A stretch of DNA of 64,000 nucleotides from Amphibalanus amphitrite. Its lineage: Eukaryota; Arthropoda; Thecostraca; Balanomorpha; Balanidae. Of this stretch, positions 12,599 through 23,154 are shown in pieces. Made by a program: the position numbers and the translations under genes. The notes below the pieces were generated by a model. It was not told where the DNA came from and ran no database searches. It was given only the letters and a program-made list of their open reading frames with translations. Each line of letters opens with the position of its first letter. Position 1 is the stretch's first letter. The stretch spans positions 1-64,000 of the forward strand of contig NW_024882756.1 of the NCBI RefSeq assembly GCF_019059575.1, given 5' to 3'.

Positions 12599-12685
12599 GT
12601 AGCTCGCTCAGGCTGGGGAGTACGGTCAGGTCAGGTATATAACTCAAATTTGACCTGTCCGCACTCCCGAGCCTGAGTGAGCTAC
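12599..12685. repeat. 87-bp hairpin inserted in the left arm
   Basis: GTAGCTC opens and GAGCTAC closes an imperfect palindrome that includes CTCAGGCT, GGGAGT and CAGGTCA with their complements, around a loop of about 16 nt. The corresponding place in the right arm (near 14908) has GTAGCTC without this hairpin, so it is a separate small insertion or expansion. Confidence 0.6.
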
Positions 12686-12749
12686 AGGGGCCCGGGAACG
12701 ATTTTCAAGTTGGGGGGGCGAGCCTAAAATACCTGACATGATGCATATG

Positions 12750-13519
12750 AAACAGTGGCGTAGCTAGCGGTCTAAGGGGACACGTACCCCCCCCCCCCCA
12801 TCGGGATAAAAGGAACCCTCTGATCCGAGGGGCCCTGCGGCGCCATTTGACCGCTGAGGGTTAACGATGGCCATATTTTCTACTCAGAAGGACCCCATGG
12901 GGCTCGTCAGAGCACCTCATAGGCCCTAAATAGCCACACTAAGATCTCCATAAGGGTCCGACGCCGGCGTCTGAGGGCCTCTTGCGGCTTTAAGGACACC
13001 TCGGTGATCTCCAAAAGCCCGTTACCGGCCTCTGAGAGGTCTTACCGGCCTATGAGGGGCCAGTTCTAGGGGCATTTTCCGCCTGTGATGGTCCCACACT
13101 TATTTTTCTGAGGGCCCCATAACGGCAACTGTGGGGCCCTCGTCGGCGCCTATGAGGGCCGGTCTCTAAGGACCCCACATGACTTCTTCTGCCGGCGAGG
13201 GTCCCCTTGCCGGTCACTGAGACCCCCTGCCGGCTTGTAGAGAGTTCGCGTCAGCAGCTCTAAAGGCCCCACACCCGTCTGTAACGGCTCCACACCAGCG
13301 TCTATGAGGATCCACAGCAACGCCTGTAAGGACCCTCATCGGCGCCTCTGAGAGAATCACACTAGCACCTCTGAGCGCCCACACCGGCACCTGCATGGCG
13401 GCCCCACACCAGTGCCTCTAAAGGCCCCTTGCCGGCGGCTCTGAGGGCCCTACGCCGGTGATTCTGAGGGTGCTACCGATAACCGAAGGCACCACACAAG
13501 CCCTTAGTGTCGCTGAGCT
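12750..13519. repeat. degenerate ~30-35-bp GC-rich minisatellite
   Basis: Many diverged units on a pattern like CCGGCGCCTCTGAGGGCCC. The pattern resumes after the nested TTAA element (14454-14520), so that element inserted into the array. At its left is CAGTGGCGTAGCTAG with a C14 run, a sequence resembling common DNA-transposon termini, which may mark an old element edge. Confidence 0.6.
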
Positions 13520-14453
13520 TTAACCCGCGAGTTGCTGGGGGGGGGGGCGTTAAACGCCCCCACTTTTTTCGCCGGGTCATAGCATAAAAATGGCGCGCCG
13601 CAGGCGCGCCAAATTTTTGGTACCTGTAGGGAATTGATTGCAGTTTATTGTGACAAAGTTTCAAAAATATCGGTCGGAAAATTTTTGAGATATCGAGGTT
13701 TTAGTGACGTCATGATTTCTGAGTTTTCGACCAAAAACGGCATATGTTCAAAAAATCATATAAAATCACAGAATAAATATACAGACATGCCGTAAACGCC
13801 ATTAGACTGCTAATACCATGAGCAATCTAATGGCTATCTTCGATTATTGATTATTGTTCCGCATTTTCCAAAATCTTGAAATGAATCTTGGCATTTTCTT
13901 GTGACTACCTCACGACCATGATACATGAATTTCTTAAATTGAACTTTTTGAGCCAAACTCGTGCCTACACATATGAGAAAGATAATGTCACCATCGTGTT
14001 CTACGCTCCAAATTACCCATAAAACATGTGTCACAGGCTGCGAATATCAGTTTTGAATTTCGGGGATATGTGCCTACCCGGTTGACCTGACCTTGACCCT
14101 GACCTATGCTTGACTGACCCCTACATGGAGCTGACACTCTTGGAAGCCTTGTATGATGGATTGTGCACCGTTTTGACAGAGTTTATGACGAGAGGCGCCC
14201 ATTGCGAAGTCCTGAAGTCCATGCTACTGAAAGCCCGATTTCCGGTGTTTGACCTGACCTTGACCTGACCTGTGACCTCAAAATTCAACTTTAAAGTACT
14301 CATCTGAAGCGTCTCGTCGCGCTCTTTCGTTTGCCGCCTCGTGCATATCGCTGCGCCTATTGGTTCTCGAGTTATCGGCTGGGGGCGTTTAACGCCCCCC
14401 CCCCCCCCCAGCAAACGGTGGGTGGCGAAATACCCCAGCAACTGCCGGGTTAA
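13520..14453 (+). mobile_element. complete TTAA element (tag GTTGCTGG)
   Basis: TTAA at both ends (13520-13523 and 14450-14453). The left end is TTAACCCGCG, then GTTGCTGG once, then G11, a GCGT/ACGC stem and C5. The right end (reverse complement) is TTAACCCGGCA, GTTGCTGGGG, a ~16-bp spacer, GTTTGCTGG and a long G-run. The body is non-coding with TGACCT words. A piggyBac-type non-autonomous element is inferred from the TTAA target and CCC termini. Confidence 0.75.
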
Positions 14454-14920
14454 TCCCATACCGGCCCTCCGAGGGCGCCACGTCAGTGCACTCATTGCCC
14501 CACACCCCTCCATCACATCCGGAGCGGGTAAACTGTGTTATACCTATACCTAATAGCAACGATTTTACCACCGTTGTACGTTATGTATTTCTCAAAGCTG
14601 ACTCAAGCTGGTGCAGTATAAAATCTGGCCTGCCAAACTTATGGCAAAGATCAGGCCCAAATCAAAGCGGGATGACAATAGCAGATGTTGTCAAATCGAT
14701 ACCTACTGTATCAGCAGAAACCATTCAGATGGCAAGGAAAATGCCATGTGTTGATGTGTAGATGTATAAAGGAAACAAGAAGGAAAAAAGTCCGGAAAAG
14801 GGAGGAAAGATCTTTTCTCGCTGCCTCAATGTTGAGGGGGCGCCGCCCCCTCGGCTCTCAAGTTGGGGGGCAAGCGCCCCCGCTGCCCCCCTGTTCCCGG
14901 GTCTATGGTGAGCTACGCTA

Positions 14921-16082
14921 TCGATTATGACCCGAATCTGATCACCACCAGCCTGCTCGTTTTTCAGTTCTAAAAATAGGCTGTGCATACTCACACTTAT
15001 TTTCTATGCACACAGTCAATGCACTTTGTTATCTTACCTCCTAATCGCACGACAAATTTGATCGCAATCGGCCTTCCAGTTTTCAAGCTGTTAATGTTGG
15101 GCACGTGCACATGCGCACGTCCATATTCAAACCCATTCTGAAGCACACAATAAATGCACATTGTTATTTCCCAATCGCACACCAGCTTTTACTGAGATCG
15201 GCCTGTCCGTTTTTAGCTGTAAATATGGGGTGTGCAGTATGTACGTGCGGCACGTGTATTACCACACTTCGTCGACTTATAAAAACTCATACACGGTCAG
15301 CAACCAATCACACACAAAATTTCATTGTAATCGGTCAGTCCTTTCCTGAGATATGAAAGATGGGTGTGCACGTGCGCACGTGAGCACGCGCAGAGCTTCA
15401 GGCTCCTTGATGCACGGCACCCTACCTACTGGTCTCTTGTGATGTGCCACATATGAGCGCAATCGACACAGCCGCTCTTCAGATGTGGGAGCGGCACCTT
15501 GCACGTGCGCACGTGCAATGTGGGTCCCAACTGACTTTCGCACGGCACCCTACTCGCCGGTCTCTATTCGTGTAACAAATTTGAGCGTAATCGGTCCAGC
15601 CGTTCTCGACATCTGGAAGTGACTCCTGCACGTGCGCACGTGCATTACCTCACCTTCATCGACTTAGAAAAACTCATACACATTCAACGTCCAATCACAC
15701 ACCAAATTTCATTGCAATCGGTCAGTCCGCTCCTGAGATATGACAGAGGGGTGTGCACGTGCGCACGTGAGAACGCGCCGAGCTACAACCTCCTCAGTGC
15801 AAGCACTCTACTCACTGGTCTCTTGCGAGGTGCCAAATTTGAGCGCAATCGGCCCAGCTGTTCTCGATATCTGGAAGCGGCACCCTGCACGTGCGCACGT
15901 GCAATATGGGTCCCAACTGACTTTTGCACGGCACCCTACTCGCAGGTTTCTAATCGTGTACCAAATTTGAGCGCAATCGGTCCAGCCGTTCTCGAGATCT
16001 GGAAGCGGCTCCCTGCACGTGCGCACGTGCAATAGCACCCCAACCATGGCATATGGATATGCACTGACCGGTGGGTGCCTAT
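14921..16082. repeat. right-arm modules of the foldback element
   Basis: Inverted counterpart of about 11400-12600. CACGTGCGCACGTG-type boxes recur near 15240, 15368, 15499, 15627, 15754, 15885 and 16014, about 125-130 bp apart. Between them are variants of ATCTCGAGAACGGCTGGACC followed by CGATTGCGCTCAAATTTG. Frames through these modules give repetitive conceptual peptides that I do not accept as genes. Confidence 0.7.
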
Positions 16083-17146
16083 CATCATCATCATCATCAC
16101 ATTTATTAGGCATCACAACCGGTGACAAAGCCAACAACACATAACAACAGTCGAGCATCAGACAATGAATATATCACCATGGTGGTTTGCAAACATGATG
16201 TTCAAACGCTTCATCTAGGTGGCATGACAATCAAGCGTAACAAATGACGCGACATTCTGTCTGTGTGCGCAGCTAAAAAGCGCAGTGAGTCAACCACCCC
16301 ATTGGACTCCATCTGCGGGCGGACTATGTCAGTGTCAATATGCCCCGAGGCTATCCTGAGCACAGTTCCGATGTCCAAGTTGCATATCATGTAGACAAAG
16401 TGTAAAAATGACCCATCTAACTGGCCAGGATCTGTAGCTAGAACAGCCATGCCCCGCACCATAGCTCTGGACAGCCTATGCTCATCCTTCATAGCATTTG
16501 AGAGGGCACGCAATGCCACGCCTCGTAACGTCTCCTGAATACTCGGCACACCCAGCGCAGCGAGAAGGTCCGTATGGTGAGCCTGTGGCGGAAGCCCAAG
16601 GGTAGCCTTTATATGACGTGATTGAAAGCGTTCAAGGTCACATATGTCAGTGGTTCCGAGTGGGGAAAATGAGATCCCGAATGTTAGAGAGGGGGCTACT
16701 ACAGTGTTCCATAAAAATGCTTTATCTGAAGGTGTCAACCGTTTGTTGAATATACCAGCAGGAGTTAGACCATAGAAGGAACCACGGGCACGTTTAATCC
16801 GCTGGTTGACATGTTGCCTCGCCTGCAGGTCAGACGACATGATAGTGCCAAGATGCTCCGTCTCGTGGACCACTCTTAGCTTCTGGTCACCGAGAAACCA
16901 TGATGGTGTGTTCACCAACAAATTATTTCCGAAGATAATACAGTGGCTCTTGGTTTTGTCAGGATCAGAACATGTAAACTCTAGTCTCCATTTCGATGCA
17001 AAGCCATCGACAAGGGAAAGAAGATGTCCAAGAGAGTGAACATTACAGGAAATGAGGCATAAATCATCTGCATAACATACGGCAGGCACATGACACCCGT
17101 GGAGCACTGCCCCTCTATAACAACTTAGCCCCTCTACAACTCTAGG
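16083..17146 (-). mobile_element. 5'-truncated LINE with RT remnant
   Basis: The minus-strand frame 17161-16211 stays open for over 300 codons and includes VCYADDLCLIS, the catalytic YADD box of non-LTR reverse transcriptase. A thumb-like region and a C-terminal segment (RFQSRHIKATLGLP) follow, as in CR1/L2/Jockey-type LINEs; the clade was not resolved. At the 3' side the sequence ends with AATAAATG and a (GAT)n tail at 16083. The endonuclease and the first RT motifs are missing, so this is an ordinary 5'-truncated insertion. It interrupts the right arm of the foldback element between GGTGGGTGCCTA and the matching CACGCCAAG sequence. Confidence 0.85.
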
Positions 17147-17352
17147 CTTATATCTCAGCAACCACTTGACCGATTTACACGCGGTAATTTTTGTAGGGTA
17201 GCTTCATTCCTTCTACCAAGTATTGGACTATTCCCGATGCATTTACACGCTTATATCTCAGCAACCACTTGACCGATTTACACGCGGTAATTTTTGTAAG
17301 GTAGCTTCATTCCTTCTACCAAGTATTGGACTATTCCCGATGCATTCACGCC
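17147..17352. repeat. two tandem ~100-bp units next to the LINE 5' junction
   Basis: A unit starting CTTATATCTCAGCAACCACT and ending CCCGATGCAT is present twice in tandem. The same unit occurs once in each 0.68-kb repeat (near 17995, 18678, 19467 and, inverted, 37935-38035). This links the two families. Confidence 0.75.
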
Positions 17353-17875
17353 AAGTTTCAGTGAAATCGCCCCATCAGTTGCTGAGTTACTGTAAGGGGA
17401 ACAGATTTAACACCTCTTCTGATTTTTGCACTTTGCACGTGCAGCGGGGGTCACTCACGTGCACCAAGAGTATCCAATGTTTGTTAGACGGGATACAGCT
17501 ACTCTACAAAAGTTACCGCAAGTCAATCGCCGCAGTGGTTACTGAGATATAGGCATCTCAAAATTGTTACTTCAGCAGAACGACTTGAACACCCCGACTC
17601 TTCACGTGCCACGTGCCACGACGGTCACCTGAATGCATGATAAGTAGTGAAACACGGGGCAGAAAGGATGGGGCTACCCAACAAAGAAGACCGCAGGCCA
17701 ATCGGCCCAGCGGTTGCTGAGACATCAGCCTCTGAAAATGCTGATTGAAAATCCGTCATTAAAAATAAGAGGCCAAAGTGGCCTCTTATTTTTCGCGCCA
17801 AAAACGAGTGTCCAATCCAGGTCTGTAGTTCATGTTATCTATGGTTGTTATCAAGGTATATAAAAACACTGTTGT

Positions 17876-18577
17876 TACGGAGCGAGCGAAGCGAGCGTAG
17901 TCTTTCCTTAGATTAACGGAAATTTCTGAGTATGAGCGGCCGGCCGGCCGGCCGGCCGGCCGGCCGGCCGGCCGTGCGGACGCTTTTGCGAGGCTTATAT
18001 CTCAGCAACCACTTGACCGATTTACACGGGGTAATTTTTGTAGGGTAGCTTCATTCCTTCTACCAAGTATTGGACTATTCCCGATGCATGTGGGTGACCC
18101 CTTTTGCACGTGCCACGCGCAAAACGAAGAGGTGTCAGTTTTGTAATTGTTGCAATATCTCGGTAACTACTTGGCCGATTGCGCTGAAAGTTGGCATGTA
18201 GGTAGGCACCCACTAGGCACTGCATATCCATATGCCAGAGTTGGGGTGCTGCTGCACGTGCGCACGTGCAGGGGTCGTTTCCAGATCTCGAGAACGGCTG
18301 GACCGATGTCGCTCAAATTTGGTACACGGTTAGGGACCAATTAGTAGGGTGCCGTGCAAAAGTCAGTTGGGACCCATTCTGCACGTGCGCACGTGCAGGG
18401 TGCCGCTTCCAGATCTCGAGAACGGTTGGGCCGATTGTGCTCAAATTTGGCACATCGCTAGAGATCGGTTAGTAGGGTGCCGTGCACAAGTCAGTTGGAG
18501 GTACCCCCTCGAAATTTCGCACGTGCAAGGCTCACCCTCTCGCTCGCTCCGTTACTCGCCCCAAAAGGCGTTATACT
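17876..18577 (+). mobile_element. 0.68-kb GGAGCGAGCGA repeat, copy 1
   Basis: Runs from TACGGAGCGAGCGAAGCGAG to AGGCGTTATACT. Contains a (CCGG)n run of about nine units, the ~100-bp CTTATATCTCAGC unit and two CACGTGCGCACGTG modules 124 bp apart. It ends with CTCGCTCGCTCCGTTA, making subterminal inverted repeats. Non-coding. Confidence 0.7.
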
Positions 18578-18583
18578 GGTTAT

Positions 18584-19259
18584 TACGGAGCGAGCGAAGC
18601 GAGCGAAGTCTTTCCTAGATAACGGAAATTTCTGAGTATGAGCGGCCGGCCGGCCGTGCGGACGCTTTTGCGAGGCTTATATCTCAGCAACCACTTGACC
18701 GATTTACACGCGGTAATTTTTGTAGGGTAGCTTCATTCCTTCTACCAAGTATTGGACTATTCCCGATGCATATAGGTGACCCCTTATGCACGTGCCACGT
18801 GCAAAACGAAGAGGTGTCAGTTTTGTAATTGTTGCAATATCTCGGTAACTACTTGGCCGATTGCGCTGAAAGTTGGCATGTAGGTAGGCACCCACTAGGC
18901 ACTGCATATCCATGTGCCAGAGTTGGGGTGCTGCTGCACGTGCGCACGTGCAGGGGTCGTTTCCAGATCTCGAGAACGGCTGGACCGATGGCGCTCAAAT
19001 TTGGTACACGGTTAGGGACCAGTTAGTGGGGTGCCGTGCACAAGTCAGTTGGGACCCATTTTGCACGTGCGCACGTGCAGGGTGCCGCTCCCAGATCTCG
19101 AGAACGGCTGGGCCGATTGTGCTCAAATTTGGCACATCGCTAGAAACCGGTCAGTAGGGTGCCGTGCACGAGTCAGTTGGAGGTACCCCCTCGAAATTTC
19201 GCACGTGCAAGACTCACCCCCTCGCTCGCTCCGTTAGTCGCCCCAAAAGGCGCTATACT
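18584..19259 (+). mobile_element. 0.68-kb GGAGCGAGCGA repeat, copy 2
   Basis: Same structure as copy 1 and in the same orientation, separated from it by only GGTTAT. The CCGG run is much shorter (about two units). The very close spacing suggests tandem duplication or insertion next to an existing copy. Confidence 0.7.
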
Positions 19260-19367
19260 GGTGTATAAATTGCTATAAGTTGCTATAAGTTGTTATATAG
19301 CTGAATTACCGAGAAAACTGGTAGACGCAAATTTATTTCATAGACGACCAACTTTCATCAAAATTAT

Positions 19368-20044
19368 TACGGAGCGAGCGAAGCGAGCGTAGTCTTTCCT
19401 TAGATTAACGGAAATTTCTGAGTATGAGCGGCCGGCCGACCGTGCGGACGCTTTTGCGAGCCTTATATCTCAGCAACCACTTGACCGATTTACACGCGGT
19501 AATTTTTGTAGGGTAGCTTCATTCCTTCTACCAAGTATTGGACTATTCCCGATGCATGTGGGTGACCCCTTATGCACGTGCCACGTGCAAAACGAAGAGG
19601 TGTCAGTTTTGTAATTGTTGCAATATCTCGGTAACTACTTGGCCGATTGCGCTCAAAGTTGGCATGTAGGTAGGCACCCACTGGGCACTGCATATCCATG
19701 TGCCAGAGTTGGGGTGCTGCTGCACGTGCGCACGTCACAGGGATCGATTCCAGATCTCGAGAACGTGTGGACCGATGGCGCTCAAATTTGGTACACGGTT
19801 AGGGACCAGTTAGTAGGGTGCCGTGCACAAGTCAGTTGGGACCCATTCTGCACGTGCGCACGTACAAGGTGCCGCTTCGATCTCGAGAACGGCTGGGTCG
19901 ATTGTGCTCAAATTTGGCACATCGCTAGAGACCGGTTAGTAGGGTGCCGTGCACAAGTCAGTTGGAGGTACCCCCTCGAAATTTCGCATGTGCAAGGCTC
20001 ACCCTCTCGCTCGCTCCGTTAGTCGCCCCGACAGGCGCTACACT
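19368..20044 (+). mobile_element. 0.68-kb GGAGCGAGCGA repeat, copy 3
   Basis: Third direct copy, about 108 bp after copy 2. Here the CCGG run is almost absent. One CACGTGCGCACGTG box is altered, and a short loss lies near 19879 compared with copies 1 and 2. Confidence 0.7.
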
Positions 20045-20182
20045 GGTTTCTAGGTACATGGCTTCTATATTTCCAGACTCTCCTCAGCTCGTATAACTAC
20101 CTATTCTATTTTATTTTCCTATATTTACAATTCCTCAGGTAGGTATATGTAGACGACTTGTCAGGAATTATAACTGAAATAG

Positions 20183-21358
20183 TTAACCCGCTCCGGGCCG
20201 GGGGGGTGTTTGAACACCCCCCTTGCTGTTTTTCGCAGATATCTCAAAAACGGCGGCGCGGAGCGCCGCCGTTTTTGGCACACTTGTTTGTGCATCTTTT
20301 CCGCACATGTTGTGAAAATTTCAGACCCAGGTCACCTTAGGTCAGGTCACCAGGTCACGCCAAGTGACCTCACCTCAGAAAAAATAAGAATGCTCGTCAT
20401 AGCTACACCGACTGAACGATTGCCTCGAAACTTTCAGCGATTGATTAGAGCAACACTATCTGAAAAATGTATATCTCGGAATTTTGATATCGGTGACTTA
20501 AGGTCAGGTCAGTTTTGCGGCCTCTCCATTATAAGTCAATGGGAGAAAATTGAAAAGCGTCTGTTTTGCACGAACGCTATTCTAGACACTCTCAAACATC
20601 GAGATGTAGGTAAAATAGACACACTGAACCAGAAAATGGCAACTGTGACCCCTCGTTATGTCCCCGAGGTCATCTCAGGTCACGAACAGAATCTTACAGT
20701 TTTTCGATGATAACTTCTGATAGAGGAGTGCTAGAGCGCTGAAAACGCCTTAGTTGTGTTCGGCTCGACGTTGCGGATCGACTGATATGCAACATGACCT
20801 TTTCCGGTCAGGTCATGACCTTGACCTGAGGTCAAATTTTCAAGTTGACCTTTCAAGGTCAAATTATAGTTCATTCGACGCGTCTCGACGAGAGGAACAC
20901 GATGCTAGCAAAAGTAATGTCATAGCTCTTTTGAGTCAAAAGTTATTGCCGAAAAACCGTTTTTCGTAAAAACGGCTATTTTTGGAGTTTTTGCCCTCTG
21001 GAGGCTAAACTGTTGACCTGAGGTCAAATCTGAGAACATTACTCAGAAAGGTCTGTAAAAGGGCTATCGAATGCGCTTTTTTTGCAGCGCTGTAGCTCTA
21101 TCGGTTCCCGAGATAGCCGTTGGCAGTTTCCAAAATGTTGAAATAGTCAACATTTTACCTTTGGTGACCTCTGGTGACCTGACCTTTGACCTGACCCAAA
21201 AAATGACCCAAGTGTTTTCGTCCTTATTTTGACGTTCTTTCGATTGCCGCTTACCGCGTGTCGCTACGTGGCCCAGGAGCCAAGTTAGAAGGGGGGGTGT
21301 TCAAACACCCCCCGCGGCCCGGCGCGGAATCTCAGAGCACCGGCCCGGCGCGGGTTAA
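20183..21358 (+). mobile_element. complete TTAA element (tag GCGCCGGGCCG)
   Basis: TTAA at 20183-20186 and 21355-21358. The left end has a single tag (CTCCGGGCCG), then G7 and a perfect GTGTT/AACAC hairpin. The right end carries the identical hairpin and, in reverse complement, GCGCCGGGCCG twice around a ~14-bp spacer. The body has a GGCGGCGCG/CGCCGCC hairpin next to the single-tag end and many AGGTCA words. No coding frame with a domain was found. Confidence 0.8.
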
Positions 21359-22388
21359 CACGCGCACTGCAGGGGGGGGGGTTGTTTTCAACCCCCCTGT
21401 GGTTTTTCGCAAATCGCGAGAAAACGGCGGCGCGTAGCGCCGCCAAATGTTGCATACCTGTTCTCCCAACTTTTGCACACCTTGAGTAAAAATTTTGACC
21501 CCAGGTGACCTATGGTCAGGTCACCAGGTCAGGTCAAGTGACCCTACCTCGAAACGTAAAGTTCGAAGTTTGCAATCCCACCAAGCCCACAGTTGTTGAG
21601 ATATGATCTTGAAACCCACAGGAAATAGTAAAGTCATCACGAGCTACAACTTGTATATCTCGGAATTTTTATATCGATGACCTAAGGTCAGGTCATTTTT
21701 GCGACCGGCCCATTATAAGTCAATGGGAGAAATTTCAACTTACTCTGAATGCCATCCTATGACTTCAATACGCTCAGGATCATAGTATTACAGGTCCCTG
21801 TTGGTGATTTCACCGAAACCTATCACTTATGACCTTTGGAAGGTGATCTCCAGGTCATCTTAGGTCACCTGAGGTCACCAGCGGTTTTTCTTCAATAACT
21901 TGAGATTGAATAGAGATAGAGACTCCGTTCGACGTTTATCGTGTTTTTCTCGTCAATGCGGATCGAATGATATGCAACATGACCTATTTCGGTCAGGTCA
22001 TGACCTTGACCTGAGGCCAATTTTTCAACTTGACCTTTCGAGGTCATATCATATATCATTCGATGCGCCTTGACGAGCTAAGAACGATGGCGTTCGAATC
22101 GATCCTCTGTCTTGTGTGCAAGACAAGTTATTCAAGAAAAACTACCGCGAAATTCCTGTTGTGAAAATCGTAACATTTTGTCTTCGGTGACCTCTGGTGA
22201 CCTCGTTTTTGACCTGACCCAAAAATGATCTTAGTATTTCTTGTAGATCTCATCTCAACCTATCCAACGCCGTTTACCGCTTGTCGCTACGTTGCGCCGT
22301 TTTCGAGATCTCAGGGGGGGGGGGTTGTTTTCAACCCCCCCCCCTGCAGTTCGTGTTCGGCTCAGACCCGCTGCAGTGCGCGTGTTAA
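21355..22388 (+). mobile_element. complete TTAA element (tag ACTGCAG), shares TTAA with its neighbour
   Basis: Starts in the TTAA that ends the previous element and finishes at TTAA 22385-22388. The left end is TTAACACGCGCACTGCAG with one tag; the right end, inverted, has ACTGCAG twice about 20 bp apart. G10 with a TTG/CAA stem and a C-run lies next to both ends. The body is clearly related to the preceding copy (for example around 21640-21740 against 20460-20550) and in the same orientation. Termini differ from the neighbour's. Confidence 0.8.
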
Positions 22389-23154
22389 TACATCGCACGG
22401 CGATTTGTATACCTAACAGCACATCATCGGTGTTTAAAACTTATTTGGAAAATATTATTCATATATCCAATACAATGTGCGCTAACCAGTCTTCTCAATA
22501 AATCAGCTAGAAAATCTCGTGTTGTGTTCAAAAAGAAGTTTGCAGTGTGGGTCGAACTTAACCCGCGCCCGTATTGGTGTTTTTCCCATCCGCGAACGTA
22601 TAAGGGGGGGGGGGGGGGCGTTGGACCCCCCTTGCCGTTTCGCCCCTGATCAAGCTATACCTCCACAGAAAAACGAGCGTGTTGCCCGTGACGAGAGGAA
22701 GCCGATGATACCCAATTTTAAGCCAAGGTCCTCGGTCCTTGGTTGACCTTCCAGGTCAGGTCAATGACCCAAAAGTCGGGAAAATCGGGACCTGTTAGAA
22801 CGTCGTAAAGTGTGGCACCTATGGGGGTTTTCAGGGTGCTGATCACGAAAACCATGATGGTTTTGATCACAGATAATGTCTTCATGCATTTAGGCCAGGT
22901 CGAACCAGGTCAGGTCAGGTCAACCAGTATCTAGGGGTCGTGACGGGTATTCGTAGTACCTGTCATCCGACTCTGACAGCTTTGTAACATGTTACGAAGG
23001 CATGCTAAATATACTTTGTAAATGTTCTGATGGTTGCTAAATTCGAATTCAGCTCCAAAAACCAGCCTAGAAACATGTGAAACTCGAAAAAGTGAGCCGT
23101 GGTCATCAAAGGTCAATGACCTGACCTGACCTTCAGGTGACCTTGACATCCACT

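Larger units (their letters stand above)
10912..17843. mobile_element. 6.9-kb foldback (long inverted arm) element
   Basis: The left arm (10912 to about 12697) reads as the inverted complement of the right arm (about 14880-17843). Both outer ends are CATAGATAACATGAACTAC in inverse orientation, and GTTGTTA flanks both sides directly (10905-10911 and 17844-17850), a likely 7-bp target duplication. Once a LINE and a short tandem duplication are subtracted from the right arm, both arms are about 1.8 kb and, by eye, roughly 90-95% alike. Each arm is an array of degenerate ~125-bp modules with CACGTGCGCACGTG palindromes. The 2.2-kb centre holds a minisatellite and a nested TTAA element. I saw no transposase. 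It resembles foldback DNA elements in structure; the superfamily is unknown. Confidence 0.75.

Noticed and set aside
10906-17850. Reading the palindrome as an assembly duplication
   Set aside because: The arms differ by substitutions, a LINE and an 87-bp hairpin, and the whole is flanked by a 7-bp direct repeat.
15322-20022. Repeated conceptual peptides such as [13 protein letters not shown] and [14 protein letters not shown] in several frames
   Set aside because: They are translations of the ~125-bp non-coding modules, open on both strands, without starts, splice sites or domains.
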